Positions 28,089 to 36,653 of a stretch of 64,000 nucleotides of DNA are shown piece after piece; position 1 is the stretch's first letter, and each line of letters begins with the position of its first letter. The DNA comes from Tenacibaculum ovolyticum DSM 18103. Its GTDB lineage: Bacteria; Bacteroidota; Bacteroidia; Flavobacteriales; Flavobacteriaceae. The notes beneath the pieces are model-generated. The model ran no database searches. It had not been told where the DNA came from and saw only the letters and a list, made by a program, of their open reading frames with translations. Both the position numbers and the translations under genes were made by a program. Where the stretch lies: contig NZ_KE387164.1 in assembly GCF_000430545.1 (NCBI RefSeq), forward strand, positions 156,807 to 220,806. The letters run 5' to 3'.

Positions 28089-28835
28089 TTACTTCTTGTT
28101 GAGGTCTTTTATATATTTGTCTAAAGCCATTGTCATTGATGGTGTTTCAGGTGTTGGAGCAGCAATGTCTACACGTAAACCTCTGTCTTTTACAGCCTTT
28201 ATAGTTGAATTTCCAAAAACAGCTATTTTTGTATCATTCTGTTTAAAATTAGGAAAGTTCTTAAACAAACTATCAATTCCTGAAGGACTAAAAAATACTA
28301 AAACATCGTAAAAAACATTCTCTAAGTCAGATAAATCACTTACTACTGTTTTATATAAATTTGCACGTTTCCAGTCTACACCTAATTTATCTAATTCGTT
28401 AGGTATTAATGCTTTTAGCTTATCAGAAGATGGTAGTAAAAACTTTTCGTCTTTGTGTTTCTTAATTAATTTAATTAAGTCAGGAAAAGTTCTGTTTCCA
28501 ACATAAATTTTACGTTTTCTATACACCACATATTTTTGTAAATAGTAAGCTACAGCTTCTGATTGACAGAAATATTTCATAGAATCAGGAACAGTAAAAC
28601 GCATTTCTTCAGCAATTCTAAAAAAGTGGTCTACAGCATTTCTACTTGTTAAAATAATTGCAGTATAGTTGTTTAAATCGATTTTTTGAGATCTTACTTC
28701 CTTTCCGTCGATACCTTCAACATGAATAAAAGAACGAAAATCAATTTTCACTTTTTGTTTTTCGGCTAAATCAAAATAAGGAGAAGTTTCCGTCTTAGGA
28801 GCTGGTTGAGAGACTAAAATAGTTTTCACTTTCAT
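28089..28835 (-). CDS. hemD: Uroporphyrinogen-III synthase
   Basis: HemD closes hydroxymethylbilane to uroporphyrinogen III in haem synthesis. The 248 residues fit the two-domain HemD fold, with the LTSRNAVDHF motif in the first half and VLVFFSPSGIDSLF in the second. The N-terminus SQPAPKTETSPYFDLAEK is the pattern I know from Bacteroidota HemD proteins. It follows the DUF4271 gene by 13 bases. Confidence 0.93.
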   Translation of the reverse strand: MKVKTILVSQPAPKTETSPYFDLAEKQKVKIDFRSFIHVEGIDGKEVRSQKIDLNNYTAIILTSRNAVDHFFRIAEEMRFTVPDSMKYFCQSEAVAYYLQKYVVYRKRKIYVGNRTFPDLIKLIKKHKDEKFLLPSSDKLKALIPNELDKLGVDWKRANLYKTVVSDLSDLENVFYDVLVFFSPSGIDSLFKNFPNFKQNDTKIAVFGNSTIKAVKDRGLRVDIAAPTPETPSMTMALDKYIKDLNKK

Positions 28836-28848
28836 AAATTTTTCCTCT

Positions 28849-29490
28849 TTACGTAGTAGTTATTATTTTATAAGCAATTAATAGCGGAGCTATTTCGAGG
28901 GTGCAAAAGTACAAAATAAAATAAAACAACTTGAGTATAACTATCCTTTTGTTATTAATTAAAATTAAAAACACTCTGAAAACAAATAAGATAAAGAAAA
29001 TAGTAAGTAAAAAAAAGTTGTTGTTAAATGCGTATTGATATATAATAATACTTGGAAATAACCATAAACTAAGGGTGTTTAGATACCCCGATTTTGTAAC
29101 TAAAAAGTATTTTGTTGCTAAAGAAAGTCCTAAAATATTAGATAAAAAGTAATCTAAGAGATGTCTAACAATAAAATACGTTGTTAGTATTGAGAATAAT
29201 GCAAGAAAATTAAAAAAACTATGTTCCTGTTTTTCTGGATAAATAATTAAAAATAGAAACAGCGATATTGTTATGGATGAAAAAGAAAATAATAGTAAAT
29301 TAAAAAAAGAGTAAAAAGGTGTGTTTTCCTGTGTTTTTTTCTGAAAAAAACCAGAAATGAAAAAAGCAATTGTATATCCTAATAGTTGGTTTGGTTTAAT
29401 TAACTTCATTATAACAAGTAAAACTATACCAAGTAAAACTACTAAAGTAATCCAGTTATTCTGTGTTGTAATGCGCTCAATTGCTTGCAA
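28849..29490 (-). CDS. DUF4271 membrane protein
   Basis: The 213-residue protein has about six membrane helices and matches the DUF4271 family, found in Bacteroidota directly upstream of hemD as here. A conserved stretch RHLLDYFLSNILG lies mid-protein. Function is unknown. It is divergent from the polyprenyl-phosphate mannose synthase gene, whose promoter lies in the short gap. Confidence 0.85.
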   Translation of the reverse strand: MQAIERITTQNNWITLVVLLGIVLLVIMKLIKPNQLLGYTIAFFISGFFQKKTQENTPFYSFFNLLLFSFSSITISLFLFLIIYPEKQEHSFFNFLALFSILTTYFIVRHLLDYFLSNILGLSLATKYFLVTKSGYLNTLSLWLFPSIIIYQYAFNNNFFLLTIFFILFVFRVFLILINNKRIVILKLFYFILYFCTLEIAPLLIAYKIITTT

Positions 29491-29543
29491 TCGTATTTGT
29501 TTTTATGCTTTTTATTTAACACAAAATTAGTGATAATTTAGTG

Positions 29544-29551
29544 TATATTTG
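29544..29551 (+). promoter_or_regulatory. -7 promoter box deciding the start of the Dpm1-like gene
   Basis: TATATTTG matches TAnnTTTG and lies 22 bases before the ATG at 29574. An upstream in-frame GTG at 29541 overlaps this box, so it would not be in the transcript. Confidence 0.65.
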
Positions 29552-29573
29552 CCTAGATTTAGATGAAAATTAT

Positions 29574-30296
29574 ATGAAGTCAGATGCTTTAGTTATAATC
29601 CCTACATATAACGAAAGAGAAAATATAGAGGCGATAATACGTGCAACTTTCAGCCAAGAAAAAGAATTTGATATTTTAGTCGTAGATGATAACTCTCCTG
29701 ATGGAACGGCTAATATCGTTGAAGAACTTCAAAAAGAATACCCTAATAAACTTTATATAGAAAAGAGGATAGGTAAAAGTGGGTTAGGTACTGCTTATAT
29801 TCATGGGTTTAAATGGGCAATTAATAAAGCCTATGATTTTATTATTGAAATGGATGCTGATTTTTCTCATAATCCAAAAGATTTAATTAAGTTGTATAAT
29901 GCTTGTGCTATTGATAATGCTGATGTTTCTGTAGGTTCCCGTTATTCTGTTGGAGTAAATGTAGTAAATTGGCCAATGAGTAGAGTGTTATTGTCTTATT
30001 TTGCATCTAAATACGTACGTTTTATTACAAGGTTACCAATAAGTGATACAACTGCTGGTTTTGTGTGCTGGAAAAAAGAAGTTTTAGAAACGATACAACT
30101 TGATAAAATAAAATTTATTGGATATGCTTTTCAAATAGAAATGAAGTACAAAGCATGGAAACACAAGTTTAAAATTAAAGAAATATCAGTTATTTTTACT
30201 GATAGAACTTTAGGAGAGTCAAAAATGAGTGGAGGTATTATATCTGAAGCTTTATTTGGAGTTATAAAAATGAGATTAAAAGGTTTACCAAAATAA
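29574..30296 (+). CDS. Polyprenol-phosphate mannose synthase-like glycosyltransferase
   Basis: The 240-residue GT2 enzyme has VIIPTYNERENIEAI at the start, VVDDNSPDGTA, and the metal-binding EMDADFSHNP, all typical of Dpm1-type dolichol/polyprenol monophosphomannose synthases. No membrane domain is fused. I chose the ATG at 29574 because a promoter box at 29544 excludes the earlier GTG. The product would serve mannosyltransferases such as the GT87-like protein at 14970. It is 2 bases from pyrC and forms an operon with it and the DUF4296 lipoprotein. Confidence 0.92.
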   Translation: MKSDALVIIPTYNERENIEAIIRATFSQEKEFDILVVDDNSPDGTANIVEELQKEYPNKLYIEKRIGKSGLGTAYIHGFKWAINKAYDFIIEMDADFSHNPKDLIKLYNACAIDNADVSVGSRYSVGVNVVNWPMSRVLLSYFASKYVRFITRLPISDTTAGFVCWKKEVLETIQLDKIKFIGYAFQIEMKYKAWKHKFKIKEISVIFTDRTLGESKMSGGIISEALFGVIKMRLKGLPK

Positions 30297-30298
30297 TT

Positions 30299-31636
30299 AT
30301 GAAGTCATATTTAATTAAAAATGCAAATGTCGTTAATGAAAACAAAGTTTTTAAAAGCGATGTATTAATTGAAGGAAATTATATTAAGGAAATTTCAAAT
30401 GAAATTAACATTGTTTCAGGTGTAGAAATTATTGATGCAAAAGGAAAGTATTTAATTCCAGGGATGATTGACGATCAGGTGCACTTTCGTGAACCTGGAT
30501 TAACTCATAAAGCAAATATAGCAACTGAAAGTAAAGCTGCTATTGCTGGAGGAATTACATCATTTATTGAAATGCCTAATACAGTTCCTCAGGCTACTAC
30601 ACAAAAATTACTAGAAGACAAATTTGAAGTAGCTTCAAAAACATCGTATGCTAACTATTCATTTATGTTTGGAGGTACGAATGATAATCTAGAAGAGTTA
30701 CTTAAAACAAACCCTGAAAATGTAGCAGGAATTAAATTGTTTTTAGGTTCATCTACAGGAAACATGTTGGTAGATAATGAAGAGGTTTTAGAAAAAATAT
30801 TTTCATCAACAGATATGTTAATCTCTGTGCATTGTGAAGATGAGGGAACTATTAGAAAAAATACCGAAGAATATAAAGCAAAATACGGAGATGATATTCC
30901 ATTAAAATACCATCCAATTATTAGAAGTGAAGAAGCTTGTTATTTATCGTCATCTAAAGCAATTGAATTAGCAAAGAAAACAGGAGCAAGATTACACGTA
31001 TTTCATTTATCAACTGAAAAAGAAACACATCTGTTTAGAAATGATATTCCCTTAGAGGAAAAGAAAATTACAGCAGAAGTGTGTATACATCATTTATGGT
31101 TTACCGATAAAGATTACGATAAAAAAGGAACGCATATTAAGTGGAACCCTGCAGTAAAGTCTCAAAAAGATAAAGATGGATTATGGAAGGCTTTATTAGA
31201 TGATAGAATTGATGTAATTGCTACTGATCATGCACCTCATACTATAGAAGAAAAAGACAATGTGTATACAAAAGCGCCAAGTGGAGGGCCATTAGTACAA
31301 CATGCTGTAACTGCTCTTTTTGAAAAAGTAAAAGAAGGTGTTTTACCAATTGAAAAAGCGGTAGAGAAGATGTGTCATAACCCAGCAAAACTATTTAGAG
31401 TAGAAAAAAGAGGCTTTATTAAAGAAGGTTTTTACGCTGATGTAGTATTAATAGATACTAATGAAAATTGGACTGTTACCAAAGAAAATATTTTATATAA
31501 GTGTGGATGGTCTCCTTTTGAGGGAGTGGAGTTTTCAAGTAAGATTACACATACTTTTGTTAATGGAAACTTAATGTATGATAACGGTGTTTTTGATGAA
31601 GAAACGAAAGGGAAAAGATTAGAATTTAAAAGATAA
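30299..31636 (+). CDS. pyrC: Dihydroorotase
   Basis: The enzyme interconverts N-carbamoyl-aspartate and dihydroorotate in pyrimidine synthesis. The 445 residues form an amidohydrolase barrel with GIKLFLGSSTGN (carboxylated Lys), HCEDEG, HVFHLST and ATDHAPHT. The first metal motif reads DDQVHFREPG (residues 58-67), so the usual HxH has Gln60 in place of the first His; I recall the same change in other Bacteroidota dihydroorotases, so it is probably not inactivating. It is 2 bases from the previous gene and abuts the next. Confidence 0.93.
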   Translation: MKSYLIKNANVVNENKVFKSDVLIEGNYIKEISNEINIVSGVEIIDAKGKYLIPGMIDDQVHFREPGLTHKANIATESKAAIAGGITSFIEMPNTVPQATTQKLLEDKFEVASKTSYANYSFMFGGTNDNLEELLKTNPENVAGIKLFLGSSTGNMLVDNEEVLEKIFSSTDMLISVHCEDEGTIRKNTEEYKAKYGDDIPLKYHPIIRSEEACYLSSSKAIELAKKTGARLHVFHLSTEKETHLFRNDIPLEEKKITAEVCIHHLWFTDKDYDKKGTHIKWNPAVKSQKDKDGLWKALLDDRIDVIATDHAPHTIEEKDNVYTKAPSGGPLVQHAVTALFEKVKEGVLPIEKAVEKMCHNPAKLFRVEKRGFIKEGFYADVVLIDTNENWTVTKENILYKCGWSPFEGVEFSSKITHTFVNGNLMYDNGVFDEETKGKRLEFKR

Positions 31637-32125
31637 ATGAAATATTTTTATTACATATTTTTTTGTTTATTTCTGTTTTCTTGCACGAGTAATACTATAT
31701 ATAAACAACCTAAGAATCTAATACCAAAAGATTCTATGGTTGCTTTATTAACAGATATGTACATTGCTTCATCAGCAAATGGAAAAAAGAACAAACTTTT
31801 AAAAAGAGAGAAGAATTATACTGTTTTGATTTATGAAAAGTATAAAATAGATACCACACGATTTGATATAAGTAACAAGTATTACACTTCTAAAATAGAG
31901 GAGTATACTGAAATACTTGAAAAAGTAAGTTCAAATATTGATTCTCTTAGCAATATTATTAAAAAAGAACGAGCAATATATGATTCAATACATGGTGGTA
32001 AGAAAAGAATTATGAATGATTCTACCATCGACCCAAGAGAAATGGAATATGATGATATGCCTCAAATATTGATGGAGAAAAATTCAAAATTATTAAAAGG
32101 AAGAAAAGTAAATATTCAAAACTAG
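31637..32125 (+). CDS. DUF4296 lipoprotein
   Basis: The 162-residue protein has a lipoprotein signal (FLFSC, Cys16) and the DUF4296 core: IPKDSMVALLTDMYIA, then a helical region with YTSKIEEYTEILEKV. The family is confined to Bacteroidota and often follows pyrC and a Dpm1-like gene, as here. Its role is unknown. Its last four bases overlap the end of the converging epimerase gene. Confidence 0.88.
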   Translation: MKYFYYIFFCLFLFSCTSNTIYKQPKNLIPKDSMVALLTDMYIASSANGKKNKLLKREKNYTVLIYEKYKIDTTRFDISNKYYTSKIEEYTEILEKVSSNIDSLSNIIKKERAIYDSIHGGKKRIMNDSTIDPREMEYDDMPQILMEKNSKLLKGRKVNIQN

Positions 32126-33123
32126 GATTTAAAATCTTTACAGATTGTAGCACATGATTTCGCTATTGATTCAAATTCAAAACCTAATTGGTTTTGAATC
32201 TTTTTTGAAGAATAGTAAGAAATATTATGTGAAGACTTTGCTGAATTTTTAGTTAACAGCGGTTCTTTGTTTGTAATTATTGTAAATAACCAATCAATCC
32301 TCCATGCAATAGCGGTAATTATTTTACCTACTTTTATGGAGGGTCTTTTCTTATTAAGAATATCTGCAATTGAAAATAAAACATCTTTAAAAGATTTATT
32401 TTCAGAAACTAAAATAAAACGTTCGTTTTTAATGCTAGATTCCATTAACAAAATCATTGCTTTAACGACATCGTGTACTCCTACAAAACCCGTAATCCCT
32501 TCAGTATAAAATTTAAAACCACTATTTATTTGTGTAAATAGTTTTCCTGAGTTTTCGTTCCAAAAACCGCTACCTAAAATTACTCCAGGATTAACAATAA
32601 TAACATTTAATCCTTCTTGGCTACCTCTCCATACTTCCATTTCAGCACCATATTTTGTAATAGAATATCCGTTATGATTATCATTTTCAGACCATTCATT
32701 TTCTTCATTAATTGGTTTGCTATTTATAGAGTTTCCAATAGCAGCAATAGAACTTACAAAACAAAATTTATTAATTTTATTTTCAATAGAAAAATTAATA
32801 ATGTTTGCGGTACCGTCAATATTTACTTGACGCATTTTTCTGTAATCTTTTGGAGTAAAAGAAACCAATGCTGCACAATGATAAACTTCTGTTATTTTTT
32901 TAAAAACTGGTTCTAATGAAGGAATATCAGTAATATCTGCTTGTATCCATTCAATTTTAGAAAAATTCTCTTGAACATTTTCAGTATAATATGAAAATAT
33001 TTTTTTTACATTTTCTCTTTTTTTATCAGTTCTATAAATAGCACGAATTGTATCATTTTTTTGAGTTAAATGATATAATAAATGAGCTCCTACTAATCCT
33101 GTTCCGCCTGTAACTAAAATCAT
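32122..33123 (-). CDS. NAD-dependent epimerase/dehydratase family protein
   Basis: The 333-residue extended short-chain dehydrogenase begins with [15 protein letters not shown], has the NAD-binding GxxGxxG motif, a VSSIAAIG segment, and the catalytic YSITK. A longer reading frame runs further upstream but would pass through the tyrS promoter; the ATG at 33123 directly before the Rossmann motif is the right start. The family acts on nucleotide sugars or on steroid- and flavonoid-like substrates; the substrate here is not known. It diverges from tyrS with a 62-base gap. Confidence 0.88.
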   Translation of the reverse strand: MILVTGGTGLVGAHLLYHLTQKNDTIRAIYRTDKKRENVKKIFSYYTENVQENFSKIEWIQADITDIPSLEPVFKKITEVYHCAALVSFTPKDYRKMRQVNIDGTANIINFSIENKINKFCFVSSIAAIGNSINSKPINEENEWSENDNHNGYSITKYGAEMEVWRGSQEGLNVIIVNPGVILGSGFWNENSGKLFTQINSGFKFYTEGITGFVGVHDVVKAMILLMESSIKNERFILVSENKSFKDVLFSIADILNKKRPSIKVGKIITAIAWRIDWLFTIITNKEPLLTKNSAKSSHNISYYSSKKIQNQLGFEFESIAKSCATICKDFKS

Positions 33124-33156
33124 ATAACGAAAATAGAATTTTTTCAACGATAAATG

Positions 33157-33164
33157 TATCTTTG
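33157..33164 (+). promoter_or_regulatory. -7 promoter box of tyrS
   Basis: TATCTTTG fits TAnnTTTG and lies 21 bases before the ATG at 33186. It overlaps an in-frame TTG at 33162 and therefore rules that codon out as the start. Confidence 0.65.
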
Positions 33165-33185
33165 TCTCTTTTAAAACACATAAAA

Positions 33186-34490
33186 ATGACCAAAAATTTA
33201 GTAGCAGAATTACGTTGGCGTGGAATGATTCACGACATGATGCCAGGAACTGAAGAACAATTACAAAAAGAAATGACTGCGGCATATATTGGTTTTGATC
33301 CAACCTCTGATTCATTACATATTGGAAGTTTGGTACCGATTATATTACTTGTGCATCTTGAAAAGGCAGGTCATAAACCTTTAGCATTAGTAGGTGGAGC
33401 AACAGGAATGATTGGTGATCCTTCAGGGAAATCTGATGAACGTAATTTATTAAATGAAGAAGCATTAGCTAAAAATGTAGATGGAATTAAACGAACTTTA
33501 GCTCGTTTTTTAAATTTTGATAGTGATAAAGCCAATGCGCCTTTATTAGTTAATAATTATGATTGGATGAAAGATTTTTCATTCATAGAATTTGCTAGAG
33601 ATGTAGGTAAACGTATAACTGTTAATTACATGATGGCTAAAGATTCTGTAAAAAAGCGTATTACAGGAGATTCTAATAGCGGAATGAGTTTTACTGAGTT
33701 TACTTACCAATTAATTCAAGGATACGATTTTTACCATTTATATAAAAATCACAACTGTTTATTACAAATGGGAGGTTCTGACCAATGGGGAAATATAACT
33801 ACAGGTACCGAATTGGTTCGTAGAATGAATGTAGGAGTAGAGGCAAAAGCGTATGCAATGACTTGTCCTTTGATTACAAAAGCAGATGGATCAAAGTTTG
33901 GGAAATCTGAAGGAGGAAATATTTGGTTAGATGCAGATAAAACATCAGTGTACAAATTCTACCAATTTTGGTTAAACACATCTGATGAAGATGCTGAAAA
34001 GTATATCAAAATTTTTACTTTTTTAAATGAAAATGATATAAACTTGTTAATAGAAGAGCATAAAGAAGCTCCTCACCAAAGAGCACTTCAAAGAAAATTA
34101 GCTGAAGAGGTTACAACATTTGTTCACTCTAAAGAAGAACTAGAAAAAGCAATAGCTGCTTCTAATATTTTATTTGGAAAATCTACATCAGAAGATTTAA
34201 AAAGCTTAGACGAACAAACGTTTTTAGATGTTTTTGATGGAGTACCACAAGCGGAAGTTTCTAAAGCTGATATTTCAGAAGGATTATCTATGATAGATGC
34301 TTTATCAGGTAAAACAAGCTTTTTAAAATCTAATGGAGATGCTAAACGAGCTTTAAAAGAAAATGCTGTTTCTGTAAATAAAGTAAAAGTAAAAGAAGAT
34401 TTTGCAATTACAGCAGAAGATTTAATTGCAGATAAGTATGTGTTATTACAACGCGGAAAAAAGAGTTATTTCTTATTAAAAGTAGCTTAA
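33186..34490 (+). CDS. tyrS: Tyrosine-tRNA ligase
   Basis: The 434-residue class I synthetase charges tRNA-Tyr. It shows [16 protein letters not shown] (HIGH motif), the tyrosine pocket pattern [12 protein letters not shown] with [10 protein letters not shown], the KMSKS-equivalent KFGKSEG, and a C-terminal S4-like RNA-binding domain (about 365-434). Length is normal for bacterial TyrRS. It is a single gene that converges exactly on the small Cys-rich gene: the two stop codons are adjacent. Confidence 0.97.
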   Translation: MTKNLVAELRWRGMIHDMMPGTEEQLQKEMTAAYIGFDPTSDSLHIGSLVPIILLVHLEKAGHKPLALVGGATGMIGDPSGKSDERNLLNEEALAKNVDGIKRTLARFLNFDSDKANAPLLVNNYDWMKDFSFIEFARDVGKRITVNYMMAKDSVKKRITGDSNSGMSFTEFTYQLIQGYDFYHLYKNHNCLLQMGGSDQWGNITTGTELVRRMNVGVEAKAYAMTCPLITKADGSKFGKSEGGNIWLDADKTSVYKFYQFWLNTSDEDAEKYIKIFTFLNENDINLLIEEHKEAPHQRALQRKLAEEVTTFVHSKEELEKAIAASNILFGKSTSEDLKSLDEQTFLDVFDGVPQAEVSKADISEGLSMIDALSGKTSFLKSNGDAKRALKENAVSVNKVKVKEDFAITAEDLIADKYVLLQRGKKSYFLLKVA

Positions 34491-34679
34491 TTAAGAAGCT
34501 ATTTTAATATCAAAAGTTAAAGGGCATCGCTTGCAGTTGATGCCTTTTTTTTGGTACTTATTGCAACACTTATTTTTTGGTTTTATACAGTTTGAAGAGC
34601 AAATAGAAGAACATGCTGTTTCTTGCTGTAATGTAACAAGTGGTGTAAGTTTTTTATTTTCAGTGTAGAATATAATCAT
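34491..34679 (-). CDS. Small cysteine-rich protein
   Basis: The 62-residue protein has eight cysteines, all between residues 23 and 52, in the order CSSICSSNC, then KNKCCNKYQKKG, then CKRCP. The rest is Lys-rich and there is no signal peptide. It resembles small zinc-ribbon-like or metal-binding peptides found in flavobacteria, but I cannot name a family. A real gene is supported by a TATATTTG box 19 bases before the ATG and by the very clean fit against the tyrS stop codon. Confidence 0.6.
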   Translation of the reverse strand: MIIFYTENKKLTPLVTLQQETACSSICSSNCIKPKNKCCNKYQKKGINCKRCPLTFDIKIAS

Positions 34680-34698
34680 GACCTATATAAATTCGGTG

Positions 34699-34706
34699 CA
34701 AATATA
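34699..34706 (-). promoter_or_regulatory. -7 promoter box of the small Cys-rich gene
   Basis: TATATTTG on the minus strand fits TAnnTTTG, with a 19-base leader to the ATG at 34679. Confidence 0.5.
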
Positions 34707-34752
34707 TGATTTTATTTAGAATAAATTAAAATAATATTCATTCCGATTTTTA

Positions 34753-34783
34753 TTGAGTAAAAAAGATACTTGATTTATCTTTG
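34753..34783 (+). promoter_or_regulatory. Promoter of the truncated CNGKC-family gene
   Basis: TTG (34753-34755) and TATCTTTG (34776-34783) are 20 bases apart, the same architecture and spacing as before the intact copy at 40105-40135. The promoter therefore seems to have been duplicated along with the gene start and to be still intact. Confidence 0.55.
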
Positions 34784-34807
34784 TAGTTCTATAATTTAAA
34801 ATCAGTT

Positions 34808-34981
34808 TTGTTACAGAGATTAAGCATATACATATTTGTTTTATTGTACACGATTGGCATGCTACGACCTGTTGCTCCGTTTGTAGAGTATGTAATAAAT
34901 TACGATTATATATCTAAAGTATTGTGTATTAATAAAGACAAACCAAAGCTTCAGTGTAATTGTAAATATTACTTTATGTAA
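34808..34981 (+). pseudogene. Truncated paralogue of the CNGKC/HPP protein at 40162
   Basis: This 57-codon frame starts with the same TTG as the intact gene and follows its first 53 codons with about 5 amino acid differences. I count about 22 base mismatches in 159, mostly in third codon positions. The match stops exactly at the metal-ligand-like CNGKC motif, where this copy reads QCNCKYYFM and then stop. Two thirds of the protein are missing. A possible eroded C-terminus (a Phe-rich then Pro-rich stretch near 35050-35090) is too weak to claim. The synonymous pattern suggests both copies were functional before truncation. Confidence 0.75.
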
Positions 34982-35108
34982 AAGACAATAAGTCTATATA
35001 AGTTTAACTAGCAATTATTGGGAAGTAATTAATAAAAAATAAGTATTACAACTTTTTTTTAAGAAAACCACCACCTTCAAAGGTTAAACTGATTAACATT
35101 CTCTCAAC

Positions 35109-35140
35109 AAAAAAGAGAAGCATAAAAGCTTCTCTTTTTT
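35109..35140 (-). terminator. Terminator of the toxin operon
   Basis: A 13-bp perfect stem (AAAAAAGAGAAGC arms) with a 6-base loop, bounded by A and T tracts, lies about 70 bases past the last gene of the minus-strand toxin module. Confidence 0.8.
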
Positions 35141-35207
35141 GTTTTAGAGATTATCCTTTTGAAAAAAGGAGTTAAATAATCAAAACTAAGTTTTTATTGC
35201 TTTATGA

Positions 35208-35960
35208 TTAATCACCAACTAATCCGTAATAAGTATAAGCTCCATTTACTAAACTAATATTTTCTTTAATTTGTATCGGATAATACTTATTTAAAATTTC
35301 TTTATACCTAAAAAAAGGATGATATTTTAATTTTAATTCATCAGTTACATACAATTCATAACTTTTATTAAACTTAAAAAAAGAACCTTCCACCTCTAAT
35401 TTCTCGGTATCATTAAACTCTACCTTATAACATCTGTACCCATTAATTACCTTAATACTATCTTTATATTCCTTAATTTTTAACTGGTTAATACTAGAGT
35501 TATATTTATATAATTCTTTTAAGTACTTAGTTACAGAATCTTTTTTTGCTAACTTGTAAGTAATAGAATTTCTCATATTTATTACATCGTAATCTCCTAT
35601 TATTTCCCCTTTATATTTCGCATATGAAGTAATTAAAGAGTCTTTAACTCTATAATACATATAAGTACTAATAGAATCATTATAGTCTTGATAAAATTGA
35701 TTACCTAAAAAACTCAGTAAATTATTTAATAACAAAGTATCTGTATTTTTCTGATTTCTTTCTTTAAGAACACTCTCTCGTAAATTATTTAAAAAAGCCT
35801 TTTTACTTTTGTTAAACAACTCCTTATCTATAATTCTTTTTTGTTTAACAAAAACTAACTCATTAGTTGTTTTCTCGCTTCTTTGCTTGTAATCAATCGC
35901 TTTACAAGCAAAGCAAAATATAAAAAAAATAAAACCTATTGTTTTTGTTAATTTACTCAT
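35208..35960 (-). CDS. Hypothetical lipoprotein at the end of the toxin operon
   Basis: The 250-residue protein carries a lipoprotein signal (FCFAC, Cys19). The mature part is Lys/Tyr-rich. Its second half, with INGYRCYKVEFND and a following strand-rich tail, faintly resembles GLPGLI-family proteins of Bacteroidota. It lies 9 bases after the Imm11-like gene and shares the operon terminator, so it is transcribed with the toxin. It may be a second immunity or accessory protein in the periplasm; this is only a suggestion from position. Confidence 0.7.
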   Translation of the reverse strand: MSKLTKTIGFIFFIFCFACKAIDYKQRSEKTTNELVFVKQKRIIDKELFNKSKKAFLNNLRESVLKERNQKNTDTLLLNNLLSFLGNQFYQDYNDSISTYMYYRVKDSLITSYAKYKGEIIGDYDVINMRNSITYKLAKKDSVTKYLKELYKYNSSINQLKIKEYKDSIKVINGYRCYKVEFNDTEKLEVEGSFFKFNKSYELYVTDELKLKYHPFFRYKEILNKYYPIQIKENISLVNGAYTYYGLVGD

Positions 35961-35969
35961 AATAAAATT

Positions 35970-36653
35970 TTAATAAATAACTTCAATTTTATCTAATTCA
36001 CTAACCTCTGTAAATTCCATTCCTGTAAAACCATTTTTCTCTATATCATTTTTTAATTTCTCTGATACAAAATATCCTCCAGGAGGAGCATTGAAAAACC
36101 TAAACATATCTTCGTTTGTTTTACTTAAATCTAAAGTAACATTTTTATGAAGTAACATATATTCATCTCCTAATGATTCTTTTAGAAAAACATACTCCTT
36201 ATAATCTTTTACGGAAATAGGTTTTTGAACACTTGAATTATCCCAATCAGTCATTTTTTTAGAATAGAATTCACTTTTAGAGAAATCTATATATTTATCT
36301 TGCTTTGTGTCACCTAAAAGAAATAAATTATATTTTTCTACTAATTCTTTTTTATTATACCAAGTATTTATTTTCCAATTTTGATGATTTCCAATAGTAT
36401 AGTTTTTTAAAAAAGCTAATAAAATATCATCAATAACTAAAAACCTGTATGGGTGTATGGCAACAACATCAATATATGAGGTTTGTTTAGATTTTTTTTC
36501 AAGATTAGGCTCTGGAAGTTTAAAATCAAAATCTATTTCGCCTTCCCAAGGTATAAAACCCTGTCTTAGGTCACCGATAATACAGTCTTCGCTTTGAGGT
36601 ATTTTTCCAACTTCTTTTATATTACTACTTGATATTAATTTATAATATTTCAT
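35970..36653 (-). CDS. Imm11/DUF1629-like immunity protein
   Basis: The 227-residue protein has no signal peptide and so is cytoplasmic, as expected for an inhibitor of a nuclease. Its C-terminal third, with YFVSEKLKNDIEKNGFTGMEF, fits the Imm11 (DUF1629) immunity family known from polymorphic toxin loci. The ATG overlaps the toxin stop codon by one base (TAATG), which couples translation of immunity to toxin. Assignment rests on pattern memory plus position; pairing with the AHH toxin is strongly implied by the overlap. Confidence 0.75.
   Translation of the reverse strand: MKYYKLISSSNIKEVGKIPQSEDCIIGDLRQGFIPWEGEIDFDFKLPEPNLEKKSKQTSYIDVVAIHPYRFLVIDDILLAFLKNYTIGNHQNWKINTWYNKKELVEKYNLFLLGDTKQDKYIDFSKSEFYSKKMTDWDNSSVQKPISVKDYKEYVFLKESLGDEYMLLHKNVTLDLSKTNEDMFRFFNAPPGGYFVSEKLKNDIEKNGFTGMEFTEVSELDKIEVIY

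Larger units (their letters stand above)
34707..35207. other. Intergenic stretch with gene remnant, promoter and terminator
   Basis: No full gene lies between the Cys-rich protein and the toxin operon. The stretch holds a promoter and truncated gene copy (34753-34981), about 120 bases of AT-rich sequence with a possible eroded tail of the same gene (near 35050-35090), and the terminator of the toxin operon. Confidence 0.6.

Noticed and set aside
33124..33315. N-terminal extension of the epimerase
   Set aside because: The extension overlaps the tyrS start and promoter, while a MILVTGG Rossmann start lies at 33123.
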